Source: Krasilnikoviella flava
GTDB taxonomy: Bacteria > Actinomycetota > Actinomycetes > Actinomycetales > Cellulomonadaceae
Assembly: GCF_900167525.1 (NCBI RefSeq)
Contig: NZ_FUZQ01000003.1
Coordinates: 372,001-436,000 of the forward strand
Direction: 5' to 3'
DNA length: 64,000 nucleotides
Below, one piece after another: positions 50,217-59,270 of this stretch. The notes beneath the pieces are model-generated. The model worked only from the letters and a program-made list of their open reading frames with translations. It was not told where the DNA came from and searched no databases. How positions within the stretch are numbered: position 1 is the first letter of the stretch; every line of letters starts with the position of its first letter. Both the position numbers and the translations under genes were made by a program.

Positions 50217-51125
50217 TCACGGCTCCTTGCGCATGCCGCGCAGCTGCACCACGTAGGCGATCACCATGGTGATCAGGCCCATGATGATGGCCACGGTCGC
50301 GGAGTAGTTGTACTGCTGGCCGGAGAACGACAGCGAGTAGGCGTACAGGTTGGGCGTGTACGACGTCGTGATGGCGTTCGGGGCGAGCGACTGCAGGATG
50401 CTGGGCTCGTTGAAGAGCTGGAAGCTGCCGATGATCGAGAAGATCGTGGCGATGACGAGCGCGCCGCGGATGGCGGGCAGCTTGATGGCGCTGATGACGC
50501 GCCACTGGCCGGCGCCGTCGATCTCCGCCGCCTCGTACAGCGAGTGCGGCACCACGCGCAGCGCGGAGTAGAAGATCAGCATGTTGTAGCCGACGAACTC
50601 CCAGGTGACGATGTTGCCGATCGACGCCAGGACGAGGTCCGGCGACAGGGGGTTCGGCAGGCTGACGCCGAGGGCCTCGTTGATGTTGCCCACCAGGCCG
50701 AAGCGCGTGCCGTACATGAAGCCCCACATGAGGGCGGCGACGACGGCCGGCACGGCGTACGGCATGAAGATCGAGATCCGGAAGAAGCTCTTGCCGTACA
50801 GGCGGCCGCTGTCGATCGCGAGGGCCACCAGCAGCGCGATGCCGAGCATGATCGGCACCTGCACCAGCAGGAACAGCGAGACGCGGCCGAGGCCCTCCCA
50901 GAACTGGGGGTCGGCCAGCGCCTGCGCGTAGTTCTCGAGGCCCACGAACGTGGTGCCGCCCACCATCTGCGTGCGGAACACCGACAGGTACAGCGAGTAG
51001 ACGATCGGGGCCAGGAACACCAGCGCGAACACCAGCATGAACGGGCCGACGAACATCCACCCCGTCCAGCGCCGGCGGCTGCGGCGCAAGGAGCGGGGAG
51101 CAGTCGCGGTGACGGCCGTCGTCAC
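50217..51125 (-). CDS. Sugar ABC permease, MalF type; first gene of the galactan operon
   Basis: 302 residues from the GTG at 51125, which has GAAGGAG 8 nt upstream; the ATG at 51170 has no ribosome site. Six helices (GWMFVGPFMLVFALVFLAPIV first), GLENYAQALADPQFW and EAA loop YEAAEIDGAGQWRVI. It is transcribed divergently from the LacI gene. The LacI-type palindromes at 51188-51211 lie in its leader or promoter. Confidence 0.92.
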   Translation of the reverse strand: MTTAVTATAPRSLRRSRRRWTGWMFVGPFMLVFALVFLAPIVYSLYLSVFRTQMVGGTTFVGLENYAQALADPQFWEGLGRVSLFLLVQVPIMLGIALLVALAIDSGRLYGKSFFRISIFMPYAVPAVVAALMWGFMYGTRFGLVGNINEALGVSLPNPLSPDLVLASIGNIVTWEFVGYNMLIFYSALRVVPHSLYEAAEIDGAGQWRVISAIKLPAIRGALVIATIFSIIGSFQLFNEPSILQSLAPNAITTSYTPNLYAYSLSFSGQQYNYSATVAIIMGLITMVIAYVVQLRGMRKEP

Positions 51126-51187
51126 AAGAGCCACTCCTTCGGGGACGGACCGGTCAGGGACGCCGGTCATCGTGAGTGCAGATGGTG

Positions 51188-51211
51188 ACGTTAACATGTT
51201 TACGTAAACAT
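51188..51211. promoter_or_regulatory. LacI operators, overlapping pair, galactan operon
   Basis: ATGTTTAC-GTAAACAT (51196-51211) is a perfect 16-bp palindrome. An overlapping 18-bp one with a single mismatched pair occupies 51188-51205 and uses the same central half-site. The perfect palindrome is nearly identical to the one before the GH43 gene (54927-54942). Confidence 0.85.
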
Positions 51212-51303
51212 CATCCGCGTCACTAGAGTGCTCGCAGGGACGGCCGGTGTCAAGGGCGCCGAGATCCGTCCCGCAACGGCACCGCGGAGCAACGGGAGGT
51301 TCG

Positions 51304-52332
51304 ATGGGCGGCCGCAACGGCACACGCGCACGCACAGGGCCGTCGATGGCCGACGTCGCGGCGCTCGCCGGAGTCTCCTCGCAGACGGTCTCGCGCGTGT
51401 CGATGGGGCTGGACAACGTGCGCCCCGCCACGCGCGAGAAGGTCCGCAGCGCGATGGATCGGCTGGGGTACGCACCCAACAGCGCCGCGCGCGCCCTGCG
51501 CTACGGCAGCTTCGGGACGATCGGCATGATCGCGCACCGGCTCGCGCGGACCGGCGAGTCGCGGACCGTCGAGGCCGTGGTCGAGGCCGCGCGCGTCGAG
51601 GGGTACACGGTCACGCTGGTCGACCTCGAGAGCCCGACGTCGGACGACATGACCGCAGCCGTGGCCCGGCTCGGGCACCAGGCGATCGACGGCCTCGTGA
51701 TCGTCCGGGCCGAGGCCGCCGGCCCCGAGACGCTCGCCCTGCCGCCCGGCCTGCCGGTCGTGGTGTCGGACTCGCGCTTCGTCGGCCACCACCCCGCGGT
51801 CGGCGCCGACCAGACCGCCGGGGCGCGGCTCGCCGTCGAGCACCTGCTCGGCCTCGGGCACCGCACGGTGCACCACGTCTCCGGTCCGGACGACTCCGGC
51901 CCCGCCCAGATGCGCATCGACGCGTGGCGGGCCACGCTCGAGGCCGCGGGCCGCGACGTCCCCGCCGTGGTGCGCGGCGACTGGAGCGCCGCGTCGGGCT
52001 ACGAGGCCGGCCTCCGGCTGGCCCGGGACCCGGACGTCACCGCCGTCTTCTGCGCCAACGACGAGACCGCCACCGGCCTGCTGCACGCACTGCACGAGGT
52101 CGGACGGCGCGTGCCCCAGGACATCTCCGTGGTGGGCTTCGACGACATCTACCTCGCCGAGCAGCTCTGGCCGCCGCTGACCACGGTGGCGCAGGACTTC
52201 CGCGAGATCGGCCGCCGGCTCGTCGACCTGCTGCTGCAGCAGGTGCGCGACGACGAGGCCCTCGTCGACGTGCACGAGGCCGTCCCGACCCGCCTGGTCG
52301 TCCGGGAGAGCACCGGCCCCGCCCCGGCATAG
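51304..52332 (+). CDS. LacI-family repressor of the arabinogalactan genes
   Basis: 342 residues. The HTH reads MADVAALAGVSSQTVSRVSMG (residues 15-35) with hinge helix SAARALRYG, followed by a periplasmic-binding-protein-like sugar domain (IGMIAHRLART to GFDDIYLAEQLWPPLTTVAQD). GGAGG lies 5 nt before the ATG. It is divergent from the permease/GH35/galK/GH30 operon and convergent with GH43, so it probably represses both through the shared ATGTTKACGTMAACAT sites. The inducer would be galactose or a galacto-oligosaccharide. Confidence 0.94.
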   Translation: MGGRNGTRARTGPSMADVAALAGVSSQTVSRVSMGLDNVRPATREKVRSAMDRLGYAPNSAARALRYGSFGTIGMIAHRLARTGESRTVEAVVEAARVEGYTVTLVDLESPTSDDMTAAVARLGHQAIDGLVIVRAEAAGPETLALPPGLPVVVSDSRFVGHHPAVGADQTAGARLAVEHLLGLGHRTVHHVSGPDDSGPAQMRIDAWRATLEAAGRDVPAVVRGDWSAASGYEAGLRLARDPDVTAVFCANDETATGLLHALHEVGRRVPQDISVVGFDDIYLAEQLWPPLTTVAQDFREIGRRLVDLLLQQVRDDEALVDVHEAVPTRLVVRESTGPAPA

Positions 52333-52347
52333 CGCCGGGAGATCGTC

Positions 52348-52401
52348 GTCAGCGCGATCTTGGCGCTGCTCCCGACGGAACGGCGCCAAGATCGCGCTGA
52401 C
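52348..52401. terminator. Long perfect hairpin between convergent lacI and GH43
   Basis: A 19-bp perfect stem (52348-52366 with 52383-52401) and a 16-nt loop fill the gap between two convergent genes. It is longer than a usual terminator, and the arms (GTCAGCGCGATCTTGGCGC) may be a dispersed intergenic element serving as a bidirectional terminator. Confidence 0.75.
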
Positions 52402-52424
52402 CACGCCCCGCGGGGCGGGCGGTG

Positions 52425-54845
52425 TCAGTCGCAGTCGCGGCCCGCGTATCCGACCGCGACGGCGTCCCCGCCGCCGAGCGTCACGGTGGCGCTGCCTGCG
52501 GCGAGGGCCGCCTCCCGCGTGCTCACCACGGCAGAACCGGAGCCGCCCGGGGCGAGCTCCCGGACGGTACGGGAACCGCGCTCGGTGCGGACGTCGACGT
52601 CGCCCGCCCGGTCGGTCGCGTTGCGTACCGTCGTCACGAGCTGGGCGCGCCCCGTCCCCACGCAGCGCACGGAGACCGCCGGCTCGACGGTCGTCGGCGG
52701 GGCGTCCACCGTGAGCTCGGGGATCTTGAGGTACGAGCCCGGGGTGGCGAAGGTGAGCCGTACGGCGGCGGCCCAGACCGGCTCGAAGGCGACCGCGGTC
52801 CGGGTGCCGTTCGCACCGGGGGCGACATCCTGCGCGGTCGTCGCGTGCCAGGTGCCGTCGGCGTCGCGGTACTCGACGCCGAACCGGGCGATCGTGCCCT
52901 CGATGTTCGTGAACGCGACCTGGTCGACGACGCGCGCCTCCGACGGCTCCACGGTGAAGGTGACCTCGTCCTTCATGGCGCTGCTCGCCCAGGTCGACCA
53001 CGACGTCGACGCCTTGCCGTCGCAGGCCTGCGCGGCAGGCATCGTCTCCCAGTCGGTCTGGTGGAAGCTCGCCGAGACGGTCGTCCCGTCGGCGCCGCAC
53101 AGCTCGACGACACCCTCCTCGGCCACCTCGATCGTGCGGCTGAACGTCCGCCCGGCGGCGAACCGGTCGTCTGCCGCGAGCGTGCCCGTGATCGTGTGCT
53201 CGCCGCGCGTGTCGAACGACGACGCGTCCCAGGTGACCGCGACGTCCGTCGTCTCGCCGTCGACCTCGACCGGCACCGCCGTCGGCAGCGCGCCCGAGAA
53301 GTCCTCGCGCGGGCCCACCCGCTCGGGCAGGCCGTCGTCGACGACCGACCAGATCCCGTCGCCCGCGCCCCGCGAGTCCCCATAGCTCTCGTCCCAGCCG
53401 GCACCCCAGCGCGCGGGGTCCTCCGTGGCCGGGTTGCGCAGCTCGGCGCGCCCGTTCTCGCCGATGGTGATCGGCAGCCACACGTACGTGGAGTCGGCGG
53501 CGCCGGCGTTCCAGCGGTCGCCCATGTAGACGAACCGGCCGCCGCCGAGGTCGAGCACGTTCGTGGACTGCGACCCGAACGTGGACCGCCGGGTGTCGCC
53601 CACCGCCAGCAGCCCGTCGCCGCCCTCGGGGATGGAGCCGTACGGGACGTCCTCGTACTCGTCGTCCGCCTCGACGCCGCGGATCCACGGCCCGAGCAGG
53701 CTGGGGGCCGTGTAGTACGTCTGCGGGTTCGGCGCCCAGCCCGTCGCGCCCGACGCGACGGCGTAGTACGTGCCGCCGTGCTCGAACAGCGCGGGCGCCT
53801 CGAGCATCCCGCACTCCTTGACGATCTGGAAGTCCTCGCCCCGCACGGGCGCCTCGGGCGTGCCGTCCGCGAAGAGGTACGGGTACCGACCGTCCTCCGA
53901 GTACTGCCCGGCGTCAGCCATGTCCGTGCCGGTGGTGTGCGTGACGTTCGTGTACGTGGCGTCCAGCTCCGCCACGTACAGCGACCGGTTCTCCTCCGAC
54001 GAGTACACGAGGTAAGCGGTGCCGTCGGCGTCCTGGAACACGGTCATGTCCCGGGCCTGCCCCGGCACGGCGGCCGAGATGCAGTCCTGGTAGTTCGTCC
54101 GGTTGGGCATCCGGTACACGCCCGTCATGCGGAACGGGCCGGTGGGGCTGTCCGCCACCGCGACGCCCGCCATCGAGCGCGCGTACATGCTGCCGCCCGG
54201 CGTCGTCTGCCCGTCGGAGTGCCACCACAGCACCCACTTCCCGGTCTTCTCGTTGTGCATCACCTTGGGCCGCTCGAAGATCGTGGTGAGGTCGGCCGCG
54301 TCGTTCGTGTCCAGGTGGTAGTCGAGCTCCTCGATCCGCTCGGCGCGCGGCTGCCCCGCGTCGTCGACCGTGTCGTAGAGGTCGTCGAAGTACGCGGACT
54401 CCAGCTCGGACGGGTCGGACACCGAGCGGAGCACGACACCCTCGTCCGTCCAGCTCTTGGTGTCGTACGACTTGTACGCGTGCACGCCGGGGCTGCCGTA
54501 GTAGCCGTTGCTGCGGTCCTCGCCGTACCAGTAGTAGACGGTGCGGCCGTCCTCCTCGGTCTCCACGACCTGGCCGCCGTGCGCCTGGACGTGCGCGCCG
54601 CCGTCGTCGGGCCAGAGCGGCGAGAAGTAGTCGTCCGCGCCGGCGCCCGGGTCGACGACGGCGGGGTAGCGCGCGCCGGCGGTCGTGCCGTCGAGGGCAG
54701 GGTCGGCGGGGTCGGCGGCAGGGTCGTCGGCAGCGGATCCTGCCGTGGCCTGGAGGGCGACCAGCGCGAGGGCGAGCCCGAGGCCGCCGGCGACCGCCCT
54801 CCGTCCGAGGGGCCGCGCACCCTGGTCTCCGCGGGGTTGAGGCAT
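52425..54845 (-). CDS. Secreted GH43 glycosidase, probable exo-beta-1,3-galactanase (GH43_24-like)
   Basis: 806 residues from the ATG at 54845 (AAGGAG 8 nt upstream). Signal peptide about 1-39 (arginine pair, then LGLALALVALQATAGSAA). GH43 beta-propeller about 60-470 with YYWYGEDRSNGYYGSPGVHAYKSYD, typical of galactan 1,3-beta-galactosidases; Glu349 in LEAPALF is the likely acid. In this subfamily a glutamine replaces the usual catalytic base; Gln426 (GSQSTNV) is a candidate. An Ig-like domain (about 510-600), a discoidin-like module (about 610-745) and a C-terminal domain follow. It should trim the beta-1,3-galactan backbone from the end. Own promoter with a LacI site at 54927-54942. Confidence 0.87.
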   Translation of the reverse strand: MPQPRGDQGARPLGRRAVAGGLGLALALVALQATAGSAADDPAADPADPALDGTTAGARYPAVVDPGAGADDYFSPLWPDDGGAHVQAHGGQVVETEEDGRTVYYWYGEDRSNGYYGSPGVHAYKSYDTKSWTDEGVVLRSVSDPSELESAYFDDLYDTVDDAGQPRAERIEELDYHLDTNDAADLTTIFERPKVMHNEKTGKWVLWWHSDGQTTPGGSMYARSMAGVAVADSPTGPFRMTGVYRMPNRTNYQDCISAAVPGQARDMTVFQDADGTAYLVYSSEENRSLYVAELDATYTNVTHTTGTDMADAGQYSEDGRYPYLFADGTPEAPVRGEDFQIVKECGMLEAPALFEHGGTYYAVASGATGWAPNPQTYYTAPSLLGPWIRGVEADDEYEDVPYGSIPEGGDGLLAVGDTRRSTFGSQSTNVLDLGGGRFVYMGDRWNAGAADSTYVWLPITIGENGRAELRNPATEDPARWGAGWDESYGDSRGAGDGIWSVVDDGLPERVGPREDFSGALPTAVPVEVDGETTDVAVTWDASSFDTRGEHTITGTLAADDRFAAGRTFSRTIEVAEEGVVELCGADGTTVSASFHQTDWETMPAAQACDGKASTSWSTWASSAMKDEVTFTVEPSEARVVDQVAFTNIEGTIARFGVEYRDADGTWHATTAQDVAPGANGTRTAVAFEPVWAAAVRLTFATPGSYLKIPELTVDAPPTTVEPAVSVRCVGTGRAQLVTTVRNATDRAGDVDVRTERGSRTVRELAPGGSGSAVVSTREAALAAGSATVTLGGGDAVAVGYAGRDCD

Positions 54846-54926
54846 GTCCATCTCCTTCGTCGTCGAAGCGAGGCGTGCGGCGGCGTCCGGCATCGGACCC
54901 GCCGCACGGAAGGCTGGCACGGGTGA

Positions 54927-54942
54927 ATGTTGACGTCAACAT
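54927..54942. promoter_or_regulatory. LacI operator of the GH43 gene
   Basis: Perfect 16-bp palindrome ATGTTGAC-GTCAACAT, 81 nt upstream of the GH43 start. It differs from the site at 51196-51211 at only one symmetric position, so the same LacI repressor should bind both. Confidence 0.83.
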
Positions 54943-54950
54943 CTACGCCG

Positions 54951-55943
54951 TCAGCCCCCGACCAGCGCCTCCCCGAGCGGCGTGCGCACGTGCAGCACGC
55001 GCGGCCCGTCGCGGCGCGAGTCGACCAGCCGCGCGGCGCGCAGCAGCGCCAGGTGGTGCGACGCCGTCGAGACGGCGAGCCCGCCGGCCGCGGCGACCTC
55101 GCTCGTGGACAGCGGGCCCCGCAGGGCGAGCAGCACGCCCGCCCGGCCGGCGCCGAGGAGGTCCGCGAGCGCCGCGGAGGTGTCGGGGGCGTCGTCCGCC
55201 CAGCGCTCGGAGACCCCCAGGGCCGGGTAGAAGAGCGTGGGCTGGGCGGGCGGCTCGGTGACCACCGAGCAGCGGGGCGCCATCACCGACGGCACCAGCA
55301 CGAGGCCGCTGCCGGCGCAGTCGAGCACCTCGCCGTGCATCCGCAGGCGCACGCGCACGGCGTCGGGTGCCCAGGTCACGGCCTCGTGCAGCGAGTCGAC
55401 CATCGCGCCCAGGCCGCGGGTCGTGACGCGGCGGGACCGGGCGCCGATGTCGGCCCGCAGGATCCGTTCGAGCTGCGGCCACGACGGCGCGAGCACCGCG
55501 TCCCACACCTGCCGCCAGGCGTCGACGGCGAGGCCGCGGGCGTGCTCGGGGTGGTCGGCCAGCGCCCGCAGCAGCCGCTGGTCGGCGCCGACGGTGCGGT
55601 CCACCCGCTTGAGCAGGTCGACCCGCAGCGGGCCGAGGTCCGCCTCCCGCAGCCGCTCGAGCTCCTCGCCGGGGCCGAGGTCCCAGCCGGGCGTGGAGGT
55701 GAGGAAGTCCGGCATGTACCCGTCGGCGCCGACGAGCAGCGTCAGCAGGTCGAGCGCGCGGGCCGGGGCGTGGCCGCGGGCCCTGCGCAGCCACCCCCAC
55801 TGCAGCGGGTGGTAGTGCGGCTGGGCCAGCACGCGCACCGCGTGCGCGAGCTCGTGGCCGGGCGAGACGCCGAACCGGATCGCCGAGACGTCGTCGGGGG
55901 CGAGGCGGAGCTCCACGACGTTCGGAAGAGGGTGGCGGGGCAC
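54951..55943 (-). CDS. ArsR-type regulator with N-terminal DUF5937-like domain
   Basis: 330 residues. The first 230 (VVELRLAPDDVSAIRFGVSPGHELAHAVRVL) match the DUF5937-type sensor region of actinobacterial regulators; the C-terminus is an ArsR winged helix (SEVAAAGGLAVSTASHHLALLRAARLVDSRRDGPRVLHV). No metal-binding cysteines are present, so it is not a metal sensor. GTG start 55943 has a weak ribosome site. It follows the third ABC operon on the same strand (31 nt from the binding-protein stop), but its target is unknown. Confidence 0.85.
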   Translation of the reverse strand: MPRHPLPNVVELRLAPDDVSAIRFGVSPGHELAHAVRVLAQPHYHPLQWGWLRRARGHAPARALDLLTLLVGADGYMPDFLTSTPGWDLGPGEELERLREADLGPLRVDLLKRVDRTVGADQRLLRALADHPEHARGLAVDAWRQVWDAVLAPSWPQLERILRADIGARSRRVTTRGLGAMVDSLHEAVTWAPDAVRVRLRMHGEVLDCAGSGLVLVPSVMAPRCSVVTEPPAQPTLFYPALGVSERWADDAPDTSAALADLLGAGRAGVLLALRGPLSTSEVAAAGGLAVSTASHHLALLRAARLVDSRRDGPRVLHVRTPLGEALVGG

Positions 55944-55974
55944 GTCGTCACCGTAGTCGCGTGCCCCACCGCCC

Positions 55975-57333
55975 TCACTTCAGCAGGCCGTTGACCTGGT
56001 CGTTCACCTCCGTGAGCGTGGCGACGTCCCGGTCCCCGATGTAGATCTCGTCCATCATCGGCGTCATGAGGGCGTCGATCGCGCCGAACTCCTCGGTCAC
56101 GGGGAAGAAGACCGTCTGCTTCTTCTCCACCAGGTCCGTGAACACGGAGGCGTCCAGGCCCCGCTCCCCGAACGCCTCGATCGCCGCCTCGGTCCCGGCC
56201 GGCCGGGCGGGGAGCACCACGCCCGCCTCTCCGACGATCCGCTGGCAGTCGTCCGACCCGAGGAACGCCACCCACCGGGCCGCCTCCTCGGGGTCCGGGG
56301 ACTGGGCGCTGATCGAGTCGGCGAGGCCGTTGTACATCGACACCGGGTGGCCCACGGGGCCGCTCGGCGGCGGGGCGATGCCCAGGTCCACGCCCTCCAG
56401 GTTGGCGTACGTGCCCAGCATCCAGGAGCCGTTCGCCGAGATCGCGGCACGGCCCGAGCCGAGGGCCTGCTGCGGGTTGGGCTCCGTGCCGACCTCCTCG
56501 TACGGCGCCATGTACCCCTTCTCGACCAGGCCGAACAGCCACTTCAGCGACGCCTGCACGCGCGGGTCGTCGAAGTGGTACTCCGTGCCCCACACGTCCG
56601 CGTCGGTGAACGTCCAGCCGGTCGCGCCCGCCAGCCAGGACCACGTCGTCTGGCCGGACATGCCGCCCGACCCGTTCGAGGCCAGGCCGTAGACGGCGAC
56701 GTTCTTCGGGTCGAAGCCCTCCTCGTCGCCGCGCACCCCGTTCTCGTCCACGGTGAGGTGGGCGAGCGCCTTCTCGAAGCTGCCGCCGTCCTCCGGGTTC
56801 CAGTCGAGGCCCGCGATGTCCTCCGGGCTCATCCCGGCCTCGGAGATCATCGTCGTGTCGTAGAACAGCGCGACCGTGTCGAAGTCCTTGGGCATGCCGT
56901 ACTGGCTGCCTTCCTGGCCCACCCACAGGTCCGCCAGGCCCTCCTGGAACCCGCCGTAGTCGACGTCGGCCGTCGCCTCGAGGGTGTTGAGGTCCCGCAG
57001 CAGGCCCCGCTCGGCGAAGCCGGGGTACTGGGTGAGGTGGTCGGTGAACACGTCCGGCCCGGCGCCGGCCACGAACCCGGCGGTGAGCTTGCGCCAGTAG
57101 TCGTTCCAGCCGTACTGGCTGATCCGCACCTGCAGGTCCGGGTTCTGCTTCTCGAACTCGTCAGCGCACCGCTGGTAGGCGGGCAGCTGGTTGGAGTCCC
57201 ACAACCAGTAGTCCACGACGACGGAGTCCCCCGCGGCCGCCGCGGTGCCGGGCCCGGCGCAGCCGGCGAGGGCGAGGGTGCCGGCGGCGAGCGCCGCGGC
57301 CAGGGATGCGGTCGTACGACGTGCGTGGTGCAC
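55975..57333 (-). CDS. Sugar ABC transporter substrate-binding lipoprotein
   Basis: 452 residues from the GTG at 57333, which has GAGGAGG 6 nt upstream. Lipobox Cys25 (LALAGC). Family 1 solute-binding fold: VVVDYWLWDSNQLPAYQRCADEFEKQNP, YGMPKDFDTVALFYDTTMI, ISANGSWMLGTY. It is the last gene of the ROK/Gfo-Idh/permease operon, 11 nt after the MalG-type permease. The sugar is unknown; an inositol or unusual monosaccharide is possible because of the Gfo/Idh partner. Confidence 0.92.
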   Translation of the reverse strand: MHHARRTTASLAAALAAGTLALAGCAGPGTAAAAGDSVVVDYWLWDSNQLPAYQRCADEFEKQNPDLQVRISQYGWNDYWRKLTAGFVAGAGPDVFTDHLTQYPGFAERGLLRDLNTLEATADVDYGGFQEGLADLWVGQEGSQYGMPKDFDTVALFYDTTMISEAGMSPEDIAGLDWNPEDGGSFEKALAHLTVDENGVRGDEEGFDPKNVAVYGLASNGSGGMSGQTTWSWLAGATGWTFTDADVWGTEYHFDDPRVQASLKWLFGLVEKGYMAPYEEVGTEPNPQQALGSGRAAISANGSWMLGTYANLEGVDLGIAPPPSGPVGHPVSMYNGLADSISAQSPDPEEAARWVAFLGSDDCQRIVGEAGVVLPARPAGTEAAIEAFGERGLDASVFTDLVEKKQTVFFPVTEEFGAIDALMTPMMDEIYIGDRDVATLTEVNDQVNGLLK

Positions 57334-57344
57334 GGTGTGCCTCC

Positions 57345-58307
57345 TCACTTGATCCCGCTGAAGCCGATGGAGTTGACGATCCGTCTCGCGAACACGAGGA
57401 AGAGCAGGATCATCGGCAGCGCGGCCACGAGGGTCGCGGCCATCAGCCCCGCCCAGTCCGGGCCGGTCTGCGGCGACTGCGCGTTGAAGTTCCCCAGGGC
57501 CACGGTGAGCACCCGGGAGTCGTCGGTGTACGAGACCATCAGCGGCCAGAAGTAGTCGTTCCACGACCCGATGTAGGTGAGGATCGAGATGGTCGCGATC
57601 GGCCCCACGGACATCGGGATGATGATCGCGAAGAACACCCGGACCTTGCTGGCGCCGTCGATCAGGGCGGCCTCCTCCACCTCGGTGGAGACGTTCATGA
57701 AGAACTGCCGCAGGAAGAAGATCGCGAACGGCGTCATGAACAGCCCGGGCAGCATGATGCCGAGCAGCGTGTCGATGAGGCCCAGCTCCCGGACCAGGAT
57801 GAAGTTCGGCAGCAGGGTGAAGATCGCCGGCACCATCAGGGAGAGCAGGAAGACGCCGAAGACGGCGTTGCGCCCCCGCCAGCGCAGCCGGGAGAACGCG
57901 TACGCGGCCATCGCGGAGAAGAACACCTGGCACGCGGTGACCACGGTGGCCACCACCACCGAGTTGCGCAGGTAGAGCCAGAAGTCGATGGAGGCCCCCG
58001 AGCCGCCCTGCGCGATGGCCTCCTCGGTGCTCTGCAGGCCGAAGACGCGCTCGAACCCGCCCCAGCTGAAGTCGACCGGCAGCAGGGAGGTCGAGTTCGC
58101 GTACAGGGCGCCGTTGCTGGACAGCGCCGTGCGCAGCATCCAGTAGAAGGGGAACAGGGTGACGAGCAGGAGCAGGATCATCACGGCCCAGGCCAGCACG
58201 CGGCCCGGGGTGAGCCGCCGGCGACGGCGGCGCGGGACCGCCTCGCCGGGGGTGGCCGGAGCGCCGGCGGTGAGGGGTGCGGCGGGTGCCGTCGTGGTCT
58301 CGGTCAT
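57345..58307 (-). CDS. Sugar ABC permease, MalG type
   Basis: 320 residues: alanine/proline-rich N-terminus with PRRRRRRLTPG, six helices (VLAWAVMILLLLVTLFPFYWM first), EAA loop VEEAALIDGASKVRVF. COG0395 type. It starts 12 nt after the MalF-type stop and pairs with that protein. Same operon as the Gfo/Idh dehydrogenase and ROK regulator. Confidence 0.92.
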   Translation of the reverse strand: MTETTTAPAAPLTAGAPATPGEAVPRRRRRRLTPGRVLAWAVMILLLLVTLFPFYWMLRTALSSNGALYANSTSLLPVDFSWGGFERVFGLQSTEEAIAQGGSGASIDFWLYLRNSVVVATVVTACQVFFSAMAAYAFSRLRWRGRNAVFGVFLLSLMVPAIFTLLPNFILVRELGLIDTLLGIMLPGLFMTPFAIFFLRQFFMNVSTEVEEAALIDGASKVRVFFAIIIPMSVGPIATISILTYIGSWNDYFWPLMVSYTDDSRVLTVALGNFNAQSPQTGPDWAGLMAATLVAALPMILLFLVFARRIVNSIGFSGIK

Positions 58308-58319
58308 GGTCGCCGCCTC

Positions 58320-59231
58320 CTAGTTCAGGTCCGTCTGGCCGGCCCGCGTCATGCGGTACTGGAAGAAGGTGACGACCACCAGGATCAGCAGCATCGCCAC
58401 GCTCAGCGCGGACGCGTAGCCGAAGTCGAACTGCCCGAACGCCTTGTCGTAGATGTAGAGCTGCAGCACCCGGCTGGCGTCCACGGGGCCGCCGTTGGTG
58501 GTGACCGCCACGGTGTCGAACACCTGGAACGAGCCGATCACCGAGATGATCAGCACCAGGCCGAGGATCGGGCGCAGCAGCGGCAGGGTGATGCCGAAGA
58601 AGGTCCGCACCTCTGACGCGCCGTCCACCCGGGCCGCCTCGTAGGTGGTGGCCGGGATGGCCTGCAGGCCGGCGAAGATCAGCAGCGCCGTGTATCCCAT
58701 GTGCCGCCAGACGTTCACCACGGCGATGGTGGGGATGGCCCAGGCCTCGGAGGTGAAGAACCCGATCCGTTCCAGGCCGATCCACTCCAGCACCTGGTTC
58801 CCGATGCCCAGCTGGAAGTCGAGGATCCACAGGAAGACCAGGGCGGCGACCACGTTCGAGACGAGGTACGGGGCGAGCACGAGCGAGCGCAGCAGCGTCG
58901 AACGGCTGAGCCGTTGCATCAGCACCGCGATGACCAGCGCGACGGCCGTCTGCAGCGCGATGTTGATCACCACGTAGAGCAGGGTGACCCGCACGGCGTT
59001 CCAGAACACGGGGTCGGCGGCCATGGCGCGATAGTTGTCGAGGCCGACGAACTGGGCCGGGCTGAGCAGGTCCCAGGACGTGAAGCTCAGCCAGATGCCG
59101 CGGAGCAGCGGCCAGAAGTAGAACGCCACCAGGCCGATGCCGGCCGGCAGGATGAAGAGCAGGGCGAGCCGGGTGTCGTCCCGGCGGCCCACCCGTCCGC
59201 CACGGACGGTCGGTGCAGGCGGTGCAGCCAT
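58320..59231 (-). CDS. Sugar ABC permease, MalF type
   Basis: 303 residues. AAGGAGG lies 6 nt before the ATG. Six helices (LALLFILPAGIGLVAFYFWPLL first), GLDNYRAMAADPVFW and EAA loop TYEAARVDGASEVRTF. COG1175 type. A GC hairpin (59271-59298) lies just upstream, after the dehydrogenase gene. Confidence 0.92.
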   Translation of the reverse strand: MAAPPAPTVRGGRVGRRDDTRLALLFILPAGIGLVAFYFWPLLRGIWLSFTSWDLLSPAQFVGLDNYRAMAADPVFWNAVRVTLLYVVINIALQTAVALVIAVLMQRLSRSTLLRSLVLAPYLVSNVVAALVFLWILDFQLGIGNQVLEWIGLERIGFFTSEAWAIPTIAVVNVWRHMGYTALLIFAGLQAIPATTYEAARVDGASEVRTFFGITLPLLRPILGLVLIISVIGSFQVFDTVAVTTNGGPVDASRVLQLYIYDKAFGQFDFGYASALSVAMLLILVVVTFFQYRMTRAGQTDLN

Positions 59232-59270
59232 CAGATTCCTCCTTGCGTCGTTGCAAGCAGTGCTCGGCAC

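Noticed and set aside
51126-51170. ATG at 51170 as start of the first galactan permease
   Set aside because: No ribosome site and extra residues unlike the family; GTG 51125 has GAAGGAG at proper spacing.
47811-51188. 1125-codon frame on the + strand
   Set aside because: Composition is Arg/Gly/Val/His-rich shadow of the binding protein and permeases on the other strand; no domain seen.
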